Part shown: positions 32,720 to 33,647 of the stretch, in pieces | How positions within the stretch are numbered: position 1 is the first letter of the stretch | Layout: every line of letters starts with the position of its first letter | NCBI GenBank assembly: GCA_018712605.1 | Contig: DVGR01000185.1 | Coordinates: 1 to 33,647 of the forward strand | Direction of reading: 5' to 3' | DNA length: 33,647 nt | DNA from: Candidatus Choladousia intestinigallinarum | GTDB taxonomy: Bacteria > Bacillota > Clostridia > Lachnospirales > Lachnospiraceae | Notes under the pieces: generated by a model | Databases searched by the model: none | The model's input: the letters and a program-made list of their open reading frames with translations, nothing else | What the model was told of the DNA's origin: nothing | Made by a program: the position numbers and the translations under genes

Positions 32720-32847
32720 TAAATTTGTGCAAAATATAAAAAATACCGTTTGATGCTTTTTTGTCGCCCTAAAACAATAAAAAATATAAAATGATATAGA
32801 AAAATATAAGAAAATAAGGTGAAATAATAGAAAAATTTATATAGAGG

Positions 32848-32856
32848 TGCTATAAT
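32848..32856 (+). promoter_or_regulatory. Extended -10 promoter of the methyltransferase gene
   Basis: TGC-TATAAT, an exact extended -10; no -35 match is seen in the very AT-rich upstream DNA (32733-32847), which otherwise holds no recognisable feature. Confidence 0.5.
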
Positions 32857-32933
32857 TTAAGCAGACAAATTAACAATTTGAATTTGTTTAATGTTTGAAT
32901 TTCTGAAAGGCAGTGAAAAGGAGTAGTTATACA

Positions 32934-33647
32934 ATGAATAAAGAACAGTTATTAAATGAATGGTTAGAAGAAGAAAAGGTTGCACATATTCATGGGTGGG
33001 ATTTTTCTCATATACATGGAAAATATGAAGAAGAAAACGATTTACCTTGGGATTATAGTAAAATTATTCGTCACTATTTATTGCCTGAAATGAAACTATT
33101 AGATATTGATACAGGTGGTGGTGAGTTTCTTCTTTCATTAAAACACCCTCTTTGTCATTTGAGTGCAACAGAAGCATATCCGCCCAATGTAAAACTATGT
33201 AAAGAAAAATTACTTCCACTGGGAGTGGATTTTAGGGAAGCAGATGGACTTGCAAAACTTCCTTTTGATAACGAAACATTTGATATAGTAATAAATCGTC
33301 ATGGATCTTTTAATGAAAATGAAATATGGCGAGTATTAAAACCAAAAGGAATTTTTATTACTCAACAGGTAGGGGCAGAAAATGATAGAGAACTTGTTGA
33401 ATTGTTACTAAACGAGGTGCCGCCATTACCATTCCCAAAGCAATATTTGCATACAGTACAACAAGCATTTCAAAAAGTAGGTTTTACAACTCTTGAAGCA
33501 GAAGAAATATATCGCCCAATTAAATTTTGGAATGTAGGTGCGCTCGTTTGGTTTGCACATATTATTGAATGGGAATTCCCTAATTTTAATGTAGAAAAAT
33601 GTTTGGCAAATTTATACCATGCACAAGAAGTGTTAGAAAAAAATGGA
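32934..33647 (+). CDS. Class I SAM-dependent methyltransferase, cut by the window edge (partial)
   Basis: 238 codons are visible from ATG 32934, after AAAAGGAG at about 9-nt spacing; the frame is still open at the right edge, which is why the ORF track lacks it. Motif I of the SAM fold is KLLDIDTGGGEFLLSL, an acidic motif II residue lies in ATEAYPP, motif III in READGLAKLPF, and motif IV in FDIVINRHGSF, followed by EIWRVLKPKGIFITQQ, the class I (methyltransferase 11-like) order. The target is unknown. Codon use (TTA, ATA, GAA, AAA) and base composition are far more AT-rich than in every other gene here, which suggests recent transfer. Confidence 0.85.
   Translation, partial: MNKEQLLNEWLEEEKVAHIHGWDFSHIHGKYEEENDLPWDYSKIIRHYLLPEMKLLDIDTGGGEFLLSLKHPLCHLSATEAYPPNVKLCKEKLLPLGVDFREADGLAKLPFDNETFDIVINRHGSFNENEIWRVLKPKGIFITQQVGAENDRELVELLLNEVPPLPFPKQYLHTVQQAFQKVGFTTLEAEEIYRPIKFWNVGALVWFAHIIEWEFPNFNVEKCLANLYHAQEVLEKNG

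Overview
The window reads as chromosomal DNA of a Gram-positive anaerobe of the Clostridia, most likely a Lachnospiraceae gut bacterium (Blautia- or Mediterraneibacter-like). The grounds are strong AGGAGG ribosome binding sites, intrinsic terminators, a clostridial type II fatty-acid cluster that uses FabK, and plant-oligosaccharide genes served by an ABC importer with no ATPase gene beside it. Assignment to family is inference; no rRNA, tRNA, CRISPR array, transposase or phage gene was seen.

Layout. Bases 1-1340 hold the tail of a small exported protein, an unusually structured RNA leader and an unassigned protein resembling a degenerate metallo-beta-lactamase fold. Bases 1430-4440 carry a beta-CASP RNase-like metallohydrolase and a transglutaminase-like lipoprotein. 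Bases 4450-5355 carry an ECF-type sigma factor and a small membrane protein. Bases 5403-13740 are a complete elongation and malonyl-CoA operon (acpP-fabK-fabD-fabG-fabF-accB-fabZ-accC-accD-accA) without fabH or fabT, closed by a long terminator. Bases 13759-14870 are a single-gene unit for an Rpn/YhgA-type nuclease with an apparent second, internal start. Bases 15119-16545 hold a Cys-cluster protein and xpt.

Bases 16599-28990 (minus strand) are a sucrose and raffinose-family oligosaccharide locus. In transcription order it runs: LacI-type regulator, solute-binding protein, terminator, two permeases, terminator, a cloverleaf-like structured element, then GH32, GH13_4 (amylosucrase type), GH13_31 and GH36 enzymes. 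The substrates would be imported, galactosyl caps removed by GH36, sucrose split by GH32 or GH13_4, and alpha-1,6-glucosides cleaved by GH13_31. After this come a Cof-type HAD phosphatase, a large secreted GH43 enzyme on the minus strand, and a truncated AT-rich SAM methyltransferase at the right edge.

The items most worth a second look are: (i) the Rpn gene with a strong in-frame Shine-Dalgarno and ATG that would yield a 78-residue C-terminal product, matching the known intragenic-antitoxin arrangement of Rpn proteins; (ii) a 164-nt element at 24129-24292 that folds as a closing stem with three arms inside the sugar operon; (iii) the multi-hairpin leader at 148-311; (iv) a switch-like trio of complementary segments between fabK and fabD; and (v) a sugar-binding protein with an ordinary signal peptide but no lipobox.
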